64,000 bases of DNA from Cruorifilaria tuberocauda (lineage: Eukaryota > Nematoda > Chromadorea > Rhabditida > Onchocercidae): NCBI GenBank assembly GCA_013365365.1, contig JABVXU010000275.1, positions 1 to 64,000 of the forward strand, read 5' to 3'. Both the position numbers and the translations under genes were made by a program. The notes beneath the pieces are model-generated. The model saw only the letters and a list, made by a program, of their open reading frames with translations, was not told the origin of the DNA and did not search any database. Position 1 is the stretch's first letter; every line of letters starts with the position of its first letter. Of the stretch, positions 14,001 through 26,132 are shown in pieces.

Positions 14001-17000
14001 AATTTAATATGTTAAATTGGATATGGTAAAAGATTGATAGTTATATTCCTTTAAAAAATATTCATTCACATCAGCATTTACTCCACCGTTACTCTTTCTT
14101 TTATACTTCTGATAAAAAATAATTAACACAAAAAAAAGTGATCTACAGCAACAAATCATCGATACATCTAATTCAAAGGATGCAGGAAAAACTCACAAAT
14201 TAACAAGATCGATGATTCTACCTTCTTGATTCCAAAATTTGGAAACATTCAAATTTCTGACATAATAATTCAAAAATAAATATAATTCAGCAATTTAATA
14301 ACCGGCAATTAATGCTGGAAATCACAAGTGTTCAGCCATTGGAGGAAATGAACTTGATATAATCAAATTTGGGCAAATAAAATTTAAAAGGCGCACAAAT
14401 ATCAAACTGAAAAAGCGAACAAAGGTGAAAAAAGCAGGGTTTCGCATCTGAACAATTTATATTTTACGAACTAAACTATTCAATACATAACGGGATGGAT
14501 GAAAGTAAAAAAAGATCTTTTTTAAAAGGTTATTGTGCGGCATGAAGCGTGAAAAGAAGGCCAAAATTCTTCAAGCGTTAGTAATTACAGTTATTGAAGT
14601 AATGCAGAATTATTCAGATGTTAAGCTAATATATATATATATATAATAAAATACAATTAGATGTAATTTTTGAATTTCTTAAGAGTCATCTACACTTCCC
14701 TTTATTATTTCAATTTTTACAAAGTGTTCCTTTAATATTGGCAATAGAAGAAACACAGAAAGTACATCTTCTCAAATAGATTTTTCGATAAAGAAAAAGG
14801 AGAAAAAAAAATCGACATCAGTAAGTGGAAAGAAAAGAATTCCTTAGCGTAGCAACAAAATGCAATCAAAATGAAAAATTGTTTACTAACGTACGAAAAT
14901 AAGGAAAAAACGAAGCGACAATACGTCATTGTACTAATTTTTTTTGCTTCCAATCAAAGACGATGACCATATATACTCAATAACAACGTAAAATTAACAT
15001 GCAGTGCAATGAAAATGATCCAAAATAAGTAATAATTCGCTTTTACACGTGAAAAACTCACCACAGTAAGAACGGAACATTTCATTGTAATGTTGCACGA
15101 ATATTTTCAATCGACAAGTGTTATTCTATCTGCACAGTTTCACAATGGTTCATATAAAATCACTATACAATCCAGACTACAGATAGAATATGATGTGAAG
15201 GATATAACTTTGTAATCAACTATCACTATTAACCTATCAATTTATCATTTCGTGATTTTCAAAAAATCTAAACAGCTTATGAAAAAAAAAACTAGTTAGG
15301 AAGGTATAAAGACAGAAAGGTCAGGAGACCTTTTAAAAGTTATATAATAAATGTTTAATATGAGTATAACAGTAATCTGATAGTGCAGAAAAGTCAGAAA
15401 ATGAGCATTTCAAATGCTACCAGCCAAGCCTGATGGACAACATCTCACAACTTCCCTTCCCCCTCCTTCAATCCTCTACTCTCACTCTCTCCACCAAATT
15501 GATGAGATGGATGGATGTATGGACGGAATGAGATGGAACCAAAATCGACCAGTAATAGATGACAACTCCCTTCTCTCTCTTCAACTCCCTTTAATTCCCT
15601 TTCTTCACTCATTCCTTTCTCTTCTCACTCTGTAAACAACCTTCAGTTCAGTACAGCAATATTTCTATGCTACCACTTGTTGCTATTCAGCTATGTAGAG
15701 ATGATGATGATGATGATGACGATATGATGACATCTGAAGCAGTGTACACCTGCTTTGCTTCTACGCTTTCATTTCATACATCTAACTTTCTTCTCATTCA
15801 TTTTTATGAGAATCAAATCAATGATTACCAATGATCCTCTGCTGTTTCTTTTTTCTTTCTTACAATCCAGTTTCTATTCACCTTTGTTTCTCGATTAAAA
15901 TTTAATTCTATACCATGCTAGAATTCTTACACAAATAAGCGAACGTAATCAAATTCAAAGTACTTAAAATTGTAAATCTTCAGCGGTTAGTTTTGAACAG
16001 CAATACTTTAAAATAAGAAAAAAGAAACAAACCGCTTTCTTTGCATGTGCCGCACAGTACCCACAATATTTGACATTTTTTGAACCACCACCTTCTTCAC
16101 ATAATAAGCCTTCAGCTTGTGCGCAAGTAACATGAAAGCACTAGAACGAAATAACATGTTTACGAATGATAATAATAAACGTTCAGCATACGACAGTATA
16201 AAAAATATGGAATATGGGAAAAGAAATTTAATCAATTTCACATCCTGATAAATTGTCTCAAAAAAAATTACTCTAAACTCTCAAAAATTTATTTAAACTT
16301 TTCTACATCAAAAATTCGCTTCCCATATAAATCCTAATTCACGATCATTCATTTTTAACAAAAGAAGATTAAAAACAAGATAATAAGCCCATCCTGATCA
16401 ACACTGTTATCTTAGTCTGGTTAATCGAACAATATATACTTCATTCTATTCTATGCTTATCAACTTATTCCATTATATTCTAATGTTACCTTTTTGCAAC
16501 CAGGTTTATTACATGGCATGCATGCACCAAGATACGCTCGTTTTTCTTCTCCACGTTCCATGCATAGGTAACACTGCTGTTGAAACCTATAATAGATAAT
16601 ATCTTCAATGAACATGTGTACTTTGTTCATTTTGAAAAAGAATTTTGGAAAAAAAAGTTTCCGCTCTAATACAATTTAAAGCATAAGGGTAACAACATAT
16701 ACATATGCTAGACATGTCTGTCTAGAAAAAGATTTAAAAAACCAATCAAAACTTTAAGATACTTGATGGCTCATTATTGTTCATGACGAACAGCCGTTAC
16801 ACAACTAAGATCATGTTCGATAACACGACGAATTTAAATTAAATCATAAAATAAAATGGAACAAATCACAAATCAAGCATTTTAAAATTCTGTACGGAAC
16901 GGATTCGGGCAGACAACTTAATTTGGCCGTGACATTAATTTTAAAACTAAATTAAAACTGAGTAGGGAAAACTGACCGTTCCAGTGGAACATCACTCAAA

Positions 17001-20000
17001 ATCACTGGGTCCATACTGTGGACATCTCCAAAACGCACTTCCGGTATATACAAAGCGCAAATAACATGTGCCCATTCTGAAAGTGAATTTGAATATGGCA
17101 AAGACAAGCAATCAAAAAAAAAAAATAAATCACACACTCTCCAATCAATAAATTTACCAATCATCAACAATATTAATTTCAAATTTTAACAGACCTCAAC
17201 AAATTAAAAATTGAGTTAAAAAGAGGTTAAAACAAAATAGCAGCCTTCATAATCTGCAAAGTAGTCATTACATTGTGAAAAAGCTTTGTATCACTATAAA
17301 AATTAATCAATTATCTGTCTTGCTTTTGACAGTGCAAATTAATCTTTCAGTTCAGCTGTTACATTTTATAAACGCTAGCTACTACTAATAAAATTGCTGC
17401 TACAAAGTGAGAAGTCAATAGCAAGGCAAGGGAAGAGAAAATATTGAAAGATTACATTATAGCCTTTCTGTACATTCTTTGGAACGAATAACGATGATAA
17501 TATCATGCATTTGCAGTGTTTACTCAACGTGATATACAAATAAATATCATACAATCTAGACTACCACAACACTGACCATCGTTATCGGTCCGTTTGAGTG
17601 CACCATGACCAAAGGGGCACAATTTACAACGCGGTGTTTCGCGTACCTCTCCAATATCCCCGCTGTTCCCGTTGTATTGCGAATGTGCGATAAAATCGGC
17701 ACACTTTGCACAATACCATTCACCTTCTGGTACTTCAACAATACCATAGCAGCCTGAAAACCATCATACTAATAATGATTCAATAATTAGCTATTTATTA
17801 GAATTATCTTTTTTTCTATGATAAAATTGCACAATAATAATAACAATAGTCTTGAGATTCTAAAATTGGGTTTTTACTCGCTTCTAACTGCATTTAAATA
17901 CTGGTAAATTTAATGGAACAGCACGAAGCACAGATTCACAACTTATGTGATAATTTTAGCATGCAGGAGTAAATTACAAATATTATAAGAGAATGATAAA
18001 AATATGACTATCACGTATCAGCAAACTGCAAGAAAATGACCTGAACAAACTGTGTCTGAATGAATAATGCTTATCTAACCAACAAACTATTACATATTAA
18101 CTAAACTCTACTAGGAAAATTGAACATTCCACATATTAACCATAAAATATTATATCCTAACCAATAAAAACGCACAATTTCTCTTGTCCCATTTTACTCA
18201 TTCTTATTTTACATATATAAATTTCAGTAATAACATGCAGTAATATGAATGCAGTAATTGATCTCTATTCAACATGTTCTGCATTTCTCGTGGTAGATGA
18301 TAAAACTAATGGTGAAACTAACCTCCTACAACCCATTACCCCATGCACGAATGATTCACTTTTTACGCATCTCTTCTGTGTTTAATGTAGAAATCAAAAT
18401 ACCGTACTCTCTATCATCTTTACAAATCAATTTCCACCAAACACAGGAACAAAAACACAAAGGTCGGAAAATTACAATACTAGCTGTGGCAATAGTAATA
18501 GTACCGCTATTAATAACAGTAATTTCTTTGGCATACTAATAAATTAAAACATCCAGGAAAAAAAAAATATTGTGATAGCTTTTAATGTGCTCTACTTGTA
18601 ATCTGCACCAGTGGACGAGGAAGAATGCGCGGGGATGGAAGAAAAAACTCTAACGATCAATAAAATATTATAAAGAGAAAACATGGCCATTGAATATTGA
18701 GTGGGACAATAATCACAATAGTGATAATTTTAAATGATTACAGTTATGATCACGATAACAAAATCGATAAAAAGAGTAAACAAATCAATATTTGAAATGA
18801 ATCAATAGTGAAAACCGATCAATTACAATAAATATACAAACAATTATTTCATTTAGTTGTGCAAAACTACTCAAACTGAACCAGTAAAAAAAAAAGATTG
18901 TTTACAAGAAAGGAAAAAAAAATCTTTTTACAATTACATCGGATTTCATACACTCAAAAAATACTTTTTGAGCTTTCTTGAAAGAATTAAGAACCTCAAA
19001 AATTTGATGTTTGTTGAAAATTACAATTCTCTCTTCTCAAAGTACACACCATCATCACCATTACCATCATCTTAATAATAATAATCATCATCATCATCAT
19101 AATCGTTTCTTGAACCAGGCAGTGAGGCATATGAGTCATATTTCTTAAATCTTAAACTTTTAAGCAATGCCACTATCATTATAACGATAAAATGTAATCA
19201 TTTGTTAATCATAAATTACGGTCAATACAAATAGACAATGACGTCATGCATACGTGTAAAATAATAGGAAACGATTTAGGATCAAGATGCACAAAAATCT
19301 ATGGAAAAACGATGTTAATGTAGAAGGGAACATTTGCTACAACTGTTAATATTTTTCTTCCCTCTCCTTTCCATTTCTATCTCTCTCGCTTTTTCTCGCT
19401 TCCTACTTCCTGCATTCATAATCATCTATTAAACAAAGTGCAATTTTTCCAAGAAAAAATAAAAATAAAGCACACATTTTATGATACACAACACATATAT
19501 ATATTATATATATACGCATAAAACACACACGCATACACATACACATATACACGCATACGTTATTCACTGTCCTCCTTTTTAACCAATGAAATATAAATTC
19601 GTGTATTCTAATAACAATATATATGCATGCCTATATTCAATAAATCACAACATCTGAGAATATCTGAGCTAAAATTAGATTTCTATCGGTTACTGCAATT
19701 TCGTGAATCGTTGACCAAATCGTTGCAACATGGATATTGTATTCAGTTTTTACAATACATATTCCGCCTAGCAAAGAAGTAAATAATATCTAGAGGTTAT
19801 AATAATAGCATTTGTAATATGAAAAAATTCATGGCAGCTTTACATCCAGAATTAGTAGTAATGATATTGGAAGATAGTGGTAAGTAATCACATATAACTA
19901 TCAGAGGTGAGATAAATTCCACATAAGCCTTTTCAAAATATCCTTATTCATTTGATAAAACTTCCATGATAATAAAATAAATTGTGATTAACAATTTACT

Positions 20001-20253
20001 GATAACACTAATAAGATAGTCAAACAATACTTGACATCGGAATTTTACAAAATAAAAAATTCTCTACATCGATTTAAAATTAACTCAAAATTTGAAACAA
20101 AGTATAAAATTTTGGTAATCAAAAGATACCACAAAAGGAACAAAATCGCATACCTTGATGAACAGCAACCTCACAGTTGGGACCATCGCAATAAACAAGC
20201 GGATTTGATTCCCAACCATTTTCATCGGCGCAGACGCAACAACCGCCAAGCAT
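8033..20253 (-). CDS. zfp-1: AF10/AF17 (MLLT10/MLLT6)-type PHD-finger chromatin protein, ZFP-1 homologue
   Basis: Eighteen in-phase exons: 20256-20154, 17753-17577, 17076-16977, 16586-16490, 16140-16033, 13256-13059, 12643-12495, 12345-12229, 12051-11904, 11793-11649, 11321-11215, 11020-10876, 10759-10618, 10376-10186, 9800-9641, 9461-8943, 8634-8328 and 8206-8033, about 1027 residues. The PHD finger opens LGGCCVCADENGW with CDGPNCEVAVHQGCYGI. An extended PHD finger follows (EWAHVICALYIPEVRFGDVH, CYLCMERGEE, CFHVTCAQAEG, KYCGYCAAH), within residues 1-194. The middle is Ser/Thr-rich, with a basic KRKAADGMEKPKRP patch. The octapeptide/leucine-zipper region (SMEELLERQWEQG, then LHELKMENVRLEETLSQLA) is near residues 617-690; in AF10 and ZFP-1 this region recruits DOT1L. 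Poly-Gln and poly-Ala tracts fill the C-terminus. The start is unsure: GAAATG follows TTTTTTTTAG directly, so it could be a trans-splice site, or an exon at 20572-20646 may precede it. Confidence 0.93.
13257..16032 (-). other. Largest ZFP-1 intron, with a CT-rich, less AT-biased patch
   Basis: This 2.8-kb intron separates the exons encoding the PHD module from all downstream exons. No extra exon is needed: HAKKA at 16033 reads straight on to ISDPLIKIIPPYR at 13256. A stretch at about 15410-15800 is less AT-rich, with CT-rich runs and a GAT repeat (15703-15722). A 73-residue plus ORF there is not convincing. The patch could be an internal promoter for a PHD-less isoform, which is inference only. 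Confidence 0.4.
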
Positions 20254-20571
20254 TTCCTAAAAAAAACGATGGTCAGACTTCACTAATTCGTTATTCTTTC
20301 TACCACGTATTTTTCCTTTTGATTTCTATCTTAGAAATGATCTCTAAGCGAGAAATTACACGTCAGTGAATTGGCACTGAAATATTGATGTTTTAAGGTT
20401 TAAAAGAATGAACGTATTCAAAACATTATATGTCGATTCATCAACATTAAACTTCAATTGAACCAATTTTTAAAATTGCTTGATTCACCCTTTTCCATCT
20501 TAGGGTTAAGTACTGTTTCCATACCCACACTAATATGACGTAAAATGAAAAATAGAACCAGCCTTATTTAC

Positions 20572-20646
20572 TACAACATTTTCGACTCGAGAAGTGCCTG
20601 CCTCATTCGAGATATTTGCCACTGCCGTCCGTTTACCAATTGCTTC
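20572..20646 (-). other. Candidate upstream coding exon of the ZFP-1 homologue
   Basis: On the minus strand, an AG acceptor at 20647-20648 precedes a 75-base open segment. It reads EAIGKRTAVANISNEAGTSR, then VENVV, and ends at a GTAAAT donor. Both ends are in phase 0, as required to join the next exon (GAA ATG CTT GGC). Its composition is less AT-rich than its surroundings. AF10 proteins carry a short N-terminal extension before the PHD finger. I see no start codon exon upstream, so this is a candidate only. Confidence 0.35.
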
Positions 20647-21388
20647 CTTTTAACGTAAATGTTATATCTGTCAAAACACAGTATTTACTTTCCTATGTCT
20701 CCGGCTTAACTTTATCAAAACGATTACAATCACGATAAGTTTTATACATTCTTCCAACAAATAGTGTATGTATACTGACAGATACATAATGTATACCACA
20801 AAAAAGGAGAAATGAACTGTTATATTGAAACAGATTACAAAAATGAAAAGATTTTAACAGATAGAAACTTGATTAAATTTACGAGACGTTTAATATCCAA
20901 CGATGAAAATTATTTTTAGTATGTGCTAAAGAAATCCAATAATTTCAACGATAATATATCCCCCCTTCAGAAAAATATACGATTCATTTATAAAGTATAA
21001 CAACAAATGCCTTATTTACTAACTAAATCTCGTTCAACTAATATTTCTTCATAAATCAAATGACGTAATTAAATTCTTTTAAATTCCTTCCAAAATTCAA
21101 TATAGATAAATGAAGCGAAACATTTTTTTAACTAATCCAAATAAGAAAAAGTTGAAAGAGCATAGAAAGAGAGAGAACATAGAAAGATTTATTCTATTGA
21201 CAAATATCCCAAAAGGTATATACATCACCTCTTCACATGGCCTAGCACTGATATTGATTTTGATCAGCACAACAAAATAATGCGAAATGGAGAAATGACG
21301 AAACGGCGTTTCTTCAAAACGAAGAAGTTCCTTAAAAGGACGCCCAAAATGTGAAAGAACCTTGAAAATTTTCTTCACATATTAAAAA

Positions 21389-21390
<2 letters not shown>

Positions 21391-21438
<48 letters not shown>

Positions 21439-21448
21439 CATACACACA
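21391..21448. repeat. (AC)n microsatellite
   Basis: An almost pure AC run of about 25 dinucleotides, with one CGC interruption near the end. A second, ACATAC-type imperfect array follows at 21541-21606. Confidence 0.95.
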
Positions 21449-22098
21449 CATACATAAATTGATATATACTCATACACATATACGAAATCATTTTTCTTCT
21501 TTCCATCACTTACCAATTAAACGAATTACGATACGATAAGATACACATACACATACACACATACACACACACATACACACACATACACACAGCCACACCC
21601 ACACGTGCACAGCACAAAGAATCAGTGATTATAGATATATAACCTTCAAATATAACCAATAAATGAAATCCATCATCCTGAAGCTATCTTAAACTTATAA
21701 TCAATTTTTACTATCAATTTCATTAATCATCATCTATCGATCAAAAATCTTTTACAGAGATTTTTACACTCATCTAAATCAATATATATTTTTCATATAA
21801 TTTATTATTATAAAAAAAAAAATGATATCTTGTTATAGTTCAATTAATAATAATAATCATTATCATTAAACTTTTATAAATATCATAATAATAATAATCA
21901 TCATTATTGAAATTTTATAAATATCATTATAAAAGCATATTTAAAAGCAAAATATGATAGATACTTATACTAATCATTTCTAACTTATCTATCTCAATGG
22001 TAATCTTATCAAATAATCATCTATCGATTCGATTCATATCGACTACAACATAACACTGCTATAGCATAATCACTTCATTATATCAACATGAAGTATGT

Positions 22099-22122
22099 CT
22101 CCCTCTCTCTCTCTCTCTCTCT
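22099..22122. repeat. (CT)n microsatellite
   Basis: A CT dinucleotide run, pyrimidine-rich on the plus strand, flanked by CCCTCC-type polypyrimidine sequence. Confidence 0.9.
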
Positions 22123-22342
22123 GTCCCTCCCTTTCTCCCTCTCTTACTAATACTAATCCATCGTATGCTGCCTTCTATTTTCTCCATTAAAATTTGTTCG
22201 AAAACAAAATGAAACGAAATGAGGAAATTGAAATATTCCTAAAAACTTTTGAATCATTATTAAAATGAAGAGAAAAAAAAAAAAAAGGTAATAATCGTTA
22301 TATACATACACATACATACATACATATAACATACACATTCAC

Positions 22343-22446
22343 ACATACAAACATTCATATAATTAAAATATATATTCAACATACACATACACATACACAC
22401 ACACATACAAACATTCACATACATAATTGAAATATATATTCAACAT
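22343..22446. repeat. Tandem duplication of an ACATAC-rich block
   Basis: ACATACAAACATTCA..TATA(A)TT.AAATATATATTCAACAT occurs twice in a row with ACATACAC filler. The second copy has an extra CATACA insertion. ORFs crossing it are repeat-derived. Confidence 0.7.
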
Positions 22447-22543
22447 ACACACACACACACATACACATACATATACATACACAACATACGATTGAAAGAG
22501 AAGAATTGGAAAAAGGGGAAGAGGAAGGGAAGAGGAATGAGAA

Positions 22544-22578
<35 letters not shown>

Positions 22579-22580
22579 GA
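22544..22580. repeat. (GA)n microsatellite
   Basis: A GA dinucleotide run with one GGGA interruption, purine-rich on the plus strand. Confidence 0.95.
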
Positions 22581-23038
22581 AGTTGCTCTCGATGAAGATT
22601 TTCGACGAAGAACACAGCGGGACGGGAAGGAATGCCTGATGATGGATTGATGTCGTTGAAGCCATCCTTACCACTACTGCCACTATTAGTACCCCTACCC
22701 CTTCCCTTCCTCTCTTTTCCTTCAACCCTGCTATTCCCCTTCCTACACACATACACATACACACGTACACATACACGTATTGACCGAAGGAACCAAATAA
22801 ACCAAAGAAACCAAAGGAACCAAACATATCGAATAGAAAAAGAAAAAGAAAGAAAAAACCTATCGAAACACATTTCTTTCAGAGCTAGCCAAACCAACCA
22901 ACACCATTAGACAAGAATTTCTTCCATTTTTAAAATCATTTTTTTTTTTTGTTTAAAACATTCCATCGTCTACCATCTCATCTTACCCCCTCCCCCCTTC
23001 CTCTTCTCTTTTCTTCTCTTTCTCCTTTGATACTACTT

Positions 23039-23070
<32 letters not shown>
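23039..23070. repeat. (CAAT)n tetranucleotide microsatellite
   Basis: About seven to eight CAAT units in a row, with little degeneration. Confidence 0.95.
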
Positions 23071-23072
<2 letters not shown>

Positions 23073-23287
23073 ACACAAAGAAAAACATTTTCATTCATTT
23101 ATTATCTAAAAAAATTATTTTTTATTGATTAATTCTTTAGTAATTATGAAAGAAAAAAAAAAGAGTAATAATATATACTTTTCATCGAATTACTTCTCCT
23201 CATTCATTCCTTTTTTTTTTTATTCCTAAATTATCAAATCAATAATTAGTTTAATAGATAAATTTCATTTATTTGAAATATAATAAC

Positions 23288-23314
23288 TGAGAGAGAGAGA
23301 GAGAGAGAGAGAGT
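23288..23314. repeat. (GA)n microsatellite
   Basis: About 13 uninterrupted GA units, followed by GTTGATAAATG. Confidence 0.95.
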
Positions 23315-24451
23315 TGATAAATGTAAAAATGATCGTATTCAATTTTACACACTAAATAATCATGAAATGATAAAAGAGAATAATAATAGATTGAATGATT
23401 ATCATCAGTTATCACTTTATATGAATGCTGTAACATCATAACTATCACTAACAGGTTTCCATTATCATTTCATTAAATCATTTAACTTGAAAGATATATA
23501 TATATATATATACATAATAATAAATCTCATGATCATTCATAAAAAAATTAAAATTTCATCAAACAAATTCATTATCATTATTATAAGTGATCTTTTTTCA
23601 TTGATAAAATAATACAAAAAGTTTTTTTTTTTCATTCTTTCATAAACTTATTTATAAACCAAATTAAAGATTTCATGAAAATTTTATCAAACTTTTTACA
23701 AGATATCTTTTTTCAAATCAAAAATATCTACAATTCTATCATTTTCATCATTTCTCAATTTACCTTATATATTAGATGTATTATTTTATAGTATTACTTA
23801 CATCTATTACCTTATTTTATTTATTTATAGTATTATTAGAATATAGACGATGAGCTCCGTATCTTTTTATCAACTATTTATCAAATGTTTATTTTTTCAT
23901 TTTCCTTTCCATCCAATTTTTCTATACTTAAAATTTAAACTTGCAAAATAAATTAATTCTTTCAAAGTACAAATTATATTTGTATTAATTTCACCAACCT
24001 TAACCTTCTTATTTTATCCATATATATTCAAACGAAGAAATTATAATCAGTTTGCATATAATATAAATTATAGATTGTTTAGGTAAAAATAATGAGCCAA
24101 ATAGAATAAGAAATAAAACAAAATATCATCATACCTGTTCAATCAATCAGTCAATCAATAAAATTAATCAATTTAATAATAATACATTAATGAATGAAAT
24201 AAACTAATTAATATATTTAATATATTTATTATCCATGTTCATTTCATTCAATTCAACCAGATAAATTATTGATTATAATATTTAAATTGGAAAAAAGAGC
24301 GAGAAGAAAAGTTAGCTATTTTCCATAAGCTGAAAAAATACAATCAAATTGGCTAAGAACAATGAAATAGTTAAGAATAGAAGTATAAAATGATGGAGGG
24401 AGGAAGAGAAGGAAACTGAGGAAGAGGAAATGGCTAAATCGATAATAAACT

Positions 24452-24459
<8 letters not shown>

Positions 24460-24515
<56 letters not shown>

Positions 24516-24523
24516 TAATAATG
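24460..24523. repeat. (AAT)n trinucleotide microsatellite
   Basis: About twenty AAT units with a single one-base interruption, next to the minisatellite at 24660-25150. Confidence 0.95.
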
Positions 24524-24659
24524 GTCATACGTCCTTCAGGATAAATGCTGAATAAGAAATTAAATTGAGAAAAGAATAATTTTAGCGAGAAAATGATGCC
24601 ATTAAAATATCACTAACTTATCAATAGGTAGACTATTTTACTTATTATCAGTTGATAAT

Positions 24660-25150
24660 AATAATACTACTACTACTACTATAGCTGATAATAATAACGA
24701 TAATAAGTCATACCTAATATAGGTAATAATAAAAGTAAATAATAATGATAATAAGCTATACCTAATATAGGTAATAATAAAAGTAAATAATAATGATAAT
24801 AAGTTATACCTAATATAGGTAATAATAAAAGTTAATAATAATGATAATAAGTTATACCTAATATAGGTAATAATAAAAGTTAATAATAATGATAGTAAGT
24901 TATACCTAATATATGTAATAGTAAAAGTTAATAATAATGATAAGTTATACCTAATATAGGTAATAATAAAATTAAATAATAATAGTAAGTTATGCCTAAT
25001 ATTGGTAATAATAAAAGTTACTGCTACTATAGCTGATAATAATAATGATAATAAGTTATACCTAATATAGGTAATAATAAAAGTTACTGCTAATATAGCT
25101 GATAATAATAATGATAATGAGTTATACCTAATATAAGTAATAATAAAAGT
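24660..25150. repeat. Minisatellite of about 57-60 bp with a palindrome in each unit
   Basis: About eight tandem units of the form GATAATAATAATGATAATAAG, TTATACCTAATATAGGTA, ATAATAAAAGTTA. Nearly every unit keeps TACCTA-ATA-TAGGTA, whose 6-base arms are exact reverse complements. Units vary in the ACTACTACT or CTGCTA filler. The array directly follows the (AAT)n run. Confidence 0.85.
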
Positions 25151-25313
25151 TCATTCATTTCCAAAAGTATTACAAAAATGTTAAAATGAGACTGATAAAC
25201 GGTAATAACTGATGATAACAATGATAAGTGATAATGATGATAAAGATGAGGTGAAGTGGAAAAAGTTATAGAGACAGAATGCGTGATATGGAGCATAGCA
25301 ACTAAGCGTAGTA

Positions 25314-25345
<32 letters not shown>
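25314..25345. repeat. (TGC)n trinucleotide microsatellite
   Basis: About ten TGC units followed by TACTGC variants. The apparent poly-Leu and poly-Ser ORFs on both strands are translations of this repeat. Confidence 0.9.
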
Positions 25346-25430
25346 ACTGCTACTGCTATCTGCCATCCTCTTCTCGATCAATAGATCGATACATGGTGGT
25401 TCTATCGAATCAGTATCGATCATCACTTCA

Positions 25431-25431
<1 letters not shown>

Positions 25432-25472
<41 letters not shown>

Positions 25473-25496
25473 TCTCCCTCTCTCTCTCTCTCTCTT
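25432..25496. repeat. (CT)n microsatellite followed by (CCAA)n
   Basis: About 30 CT dinucleotides with two CCC interruptions, then a short CCAA run at 25502-25521. Apparent Ser-Leu ORFs here are artefacts. Confidence 0.95.
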
Positions 25497-26012
25497 CATC
25501 CCAACCAACCAACCAACCAACCATCTATCCCCGTCCATTCCAATTCTATCGGTGGTTTCCTTTATTGATTACTGTACGTGTATTTCTTTAACGTATATGA
25601 CGTCATCACCGAGATAACTTTATCTTGCATTTGTAATATATGTCAATTTTTTCTATGATATTTAATAAGATATTGATTGGTTTACAATATTATATTACAC
25701 GATGATTCATCATCGATAGTGAATGAGTCATTAGCCGGTTTTATTCATTAAATGAATTGAATTGTTGATTGCGAGATGTTGTATTTCTTTTCCGGATGGA
25801 TAGTTGCTGGAACTGACGGTATGAAAGGTGCTTTCACACTTTTTTTTTTCCTTTCTCCATCTCTAATGTACTTTTTATACTATTCTCGAAATGACACTAT
25901 CACATTGTACTTCCTGGTACCATTAGAATGATTGATACCATTATCAACTTTACACCGTTTTTGTGACTCTTTAAATCCTTGGGTACCACTTATTATCATT
26001 ATGGTTATTTAC

Positions 26013-26132
26013 ATAATTATAGTAGTAATATTGGTATGATACTCATATAAAGTCATTCAATATTGTTGCTATCTTCAATATCACATATCATCATTTATAT
26101 GAATATCATACCAGTATTACTACTATAATTAT
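26013..26132. repeat. Long inverted repeat with 39-bp arms
   Basis: The left arm, 26013-26051, begins ATAATTATAGTAGTAATA. It pairs with the right arm, 26094-26132, which ends TATTACTACTATAATTAT. I count two mismatches over 39 positions and a 42-base loop. Weaker complementarity continues outward on both sides for about 20 more bases. It is compatible with a small non-autonomous (MITE-like) element or a hairpin RNA gene. No transposase or target-site duplication was recognised. Confidence 0.8.

Noticed and set aside
21097..21378. 93-residue minus-strand ORF
   Set aside because: Phe/Leu-rich composition typical of AT-rich non-coding DNA, no splice context and no family resemblance.
22153..22910. 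Several ORFs up to 160 residues on both strands
   Set aside because: They are mostly translations of GA, CT and ACATAC repeats (Ser-Leu and Val-Cys-Tyr runs), with no recognisable domain.
25090..25617. ORFs with poly-Leu, poly-Ser and Ser-Leu stretches
   Set aside because: They are produced by the TGC and CT microsatellites in alternate frames.
25777..25930. Small plus-strand ORF beginning MLYFFSGWIVAG, signal-peptide-like
   Set aside because: No in-phase downstream exon could be found. Hydrophobic frames are common by chance in T-rich DNA.
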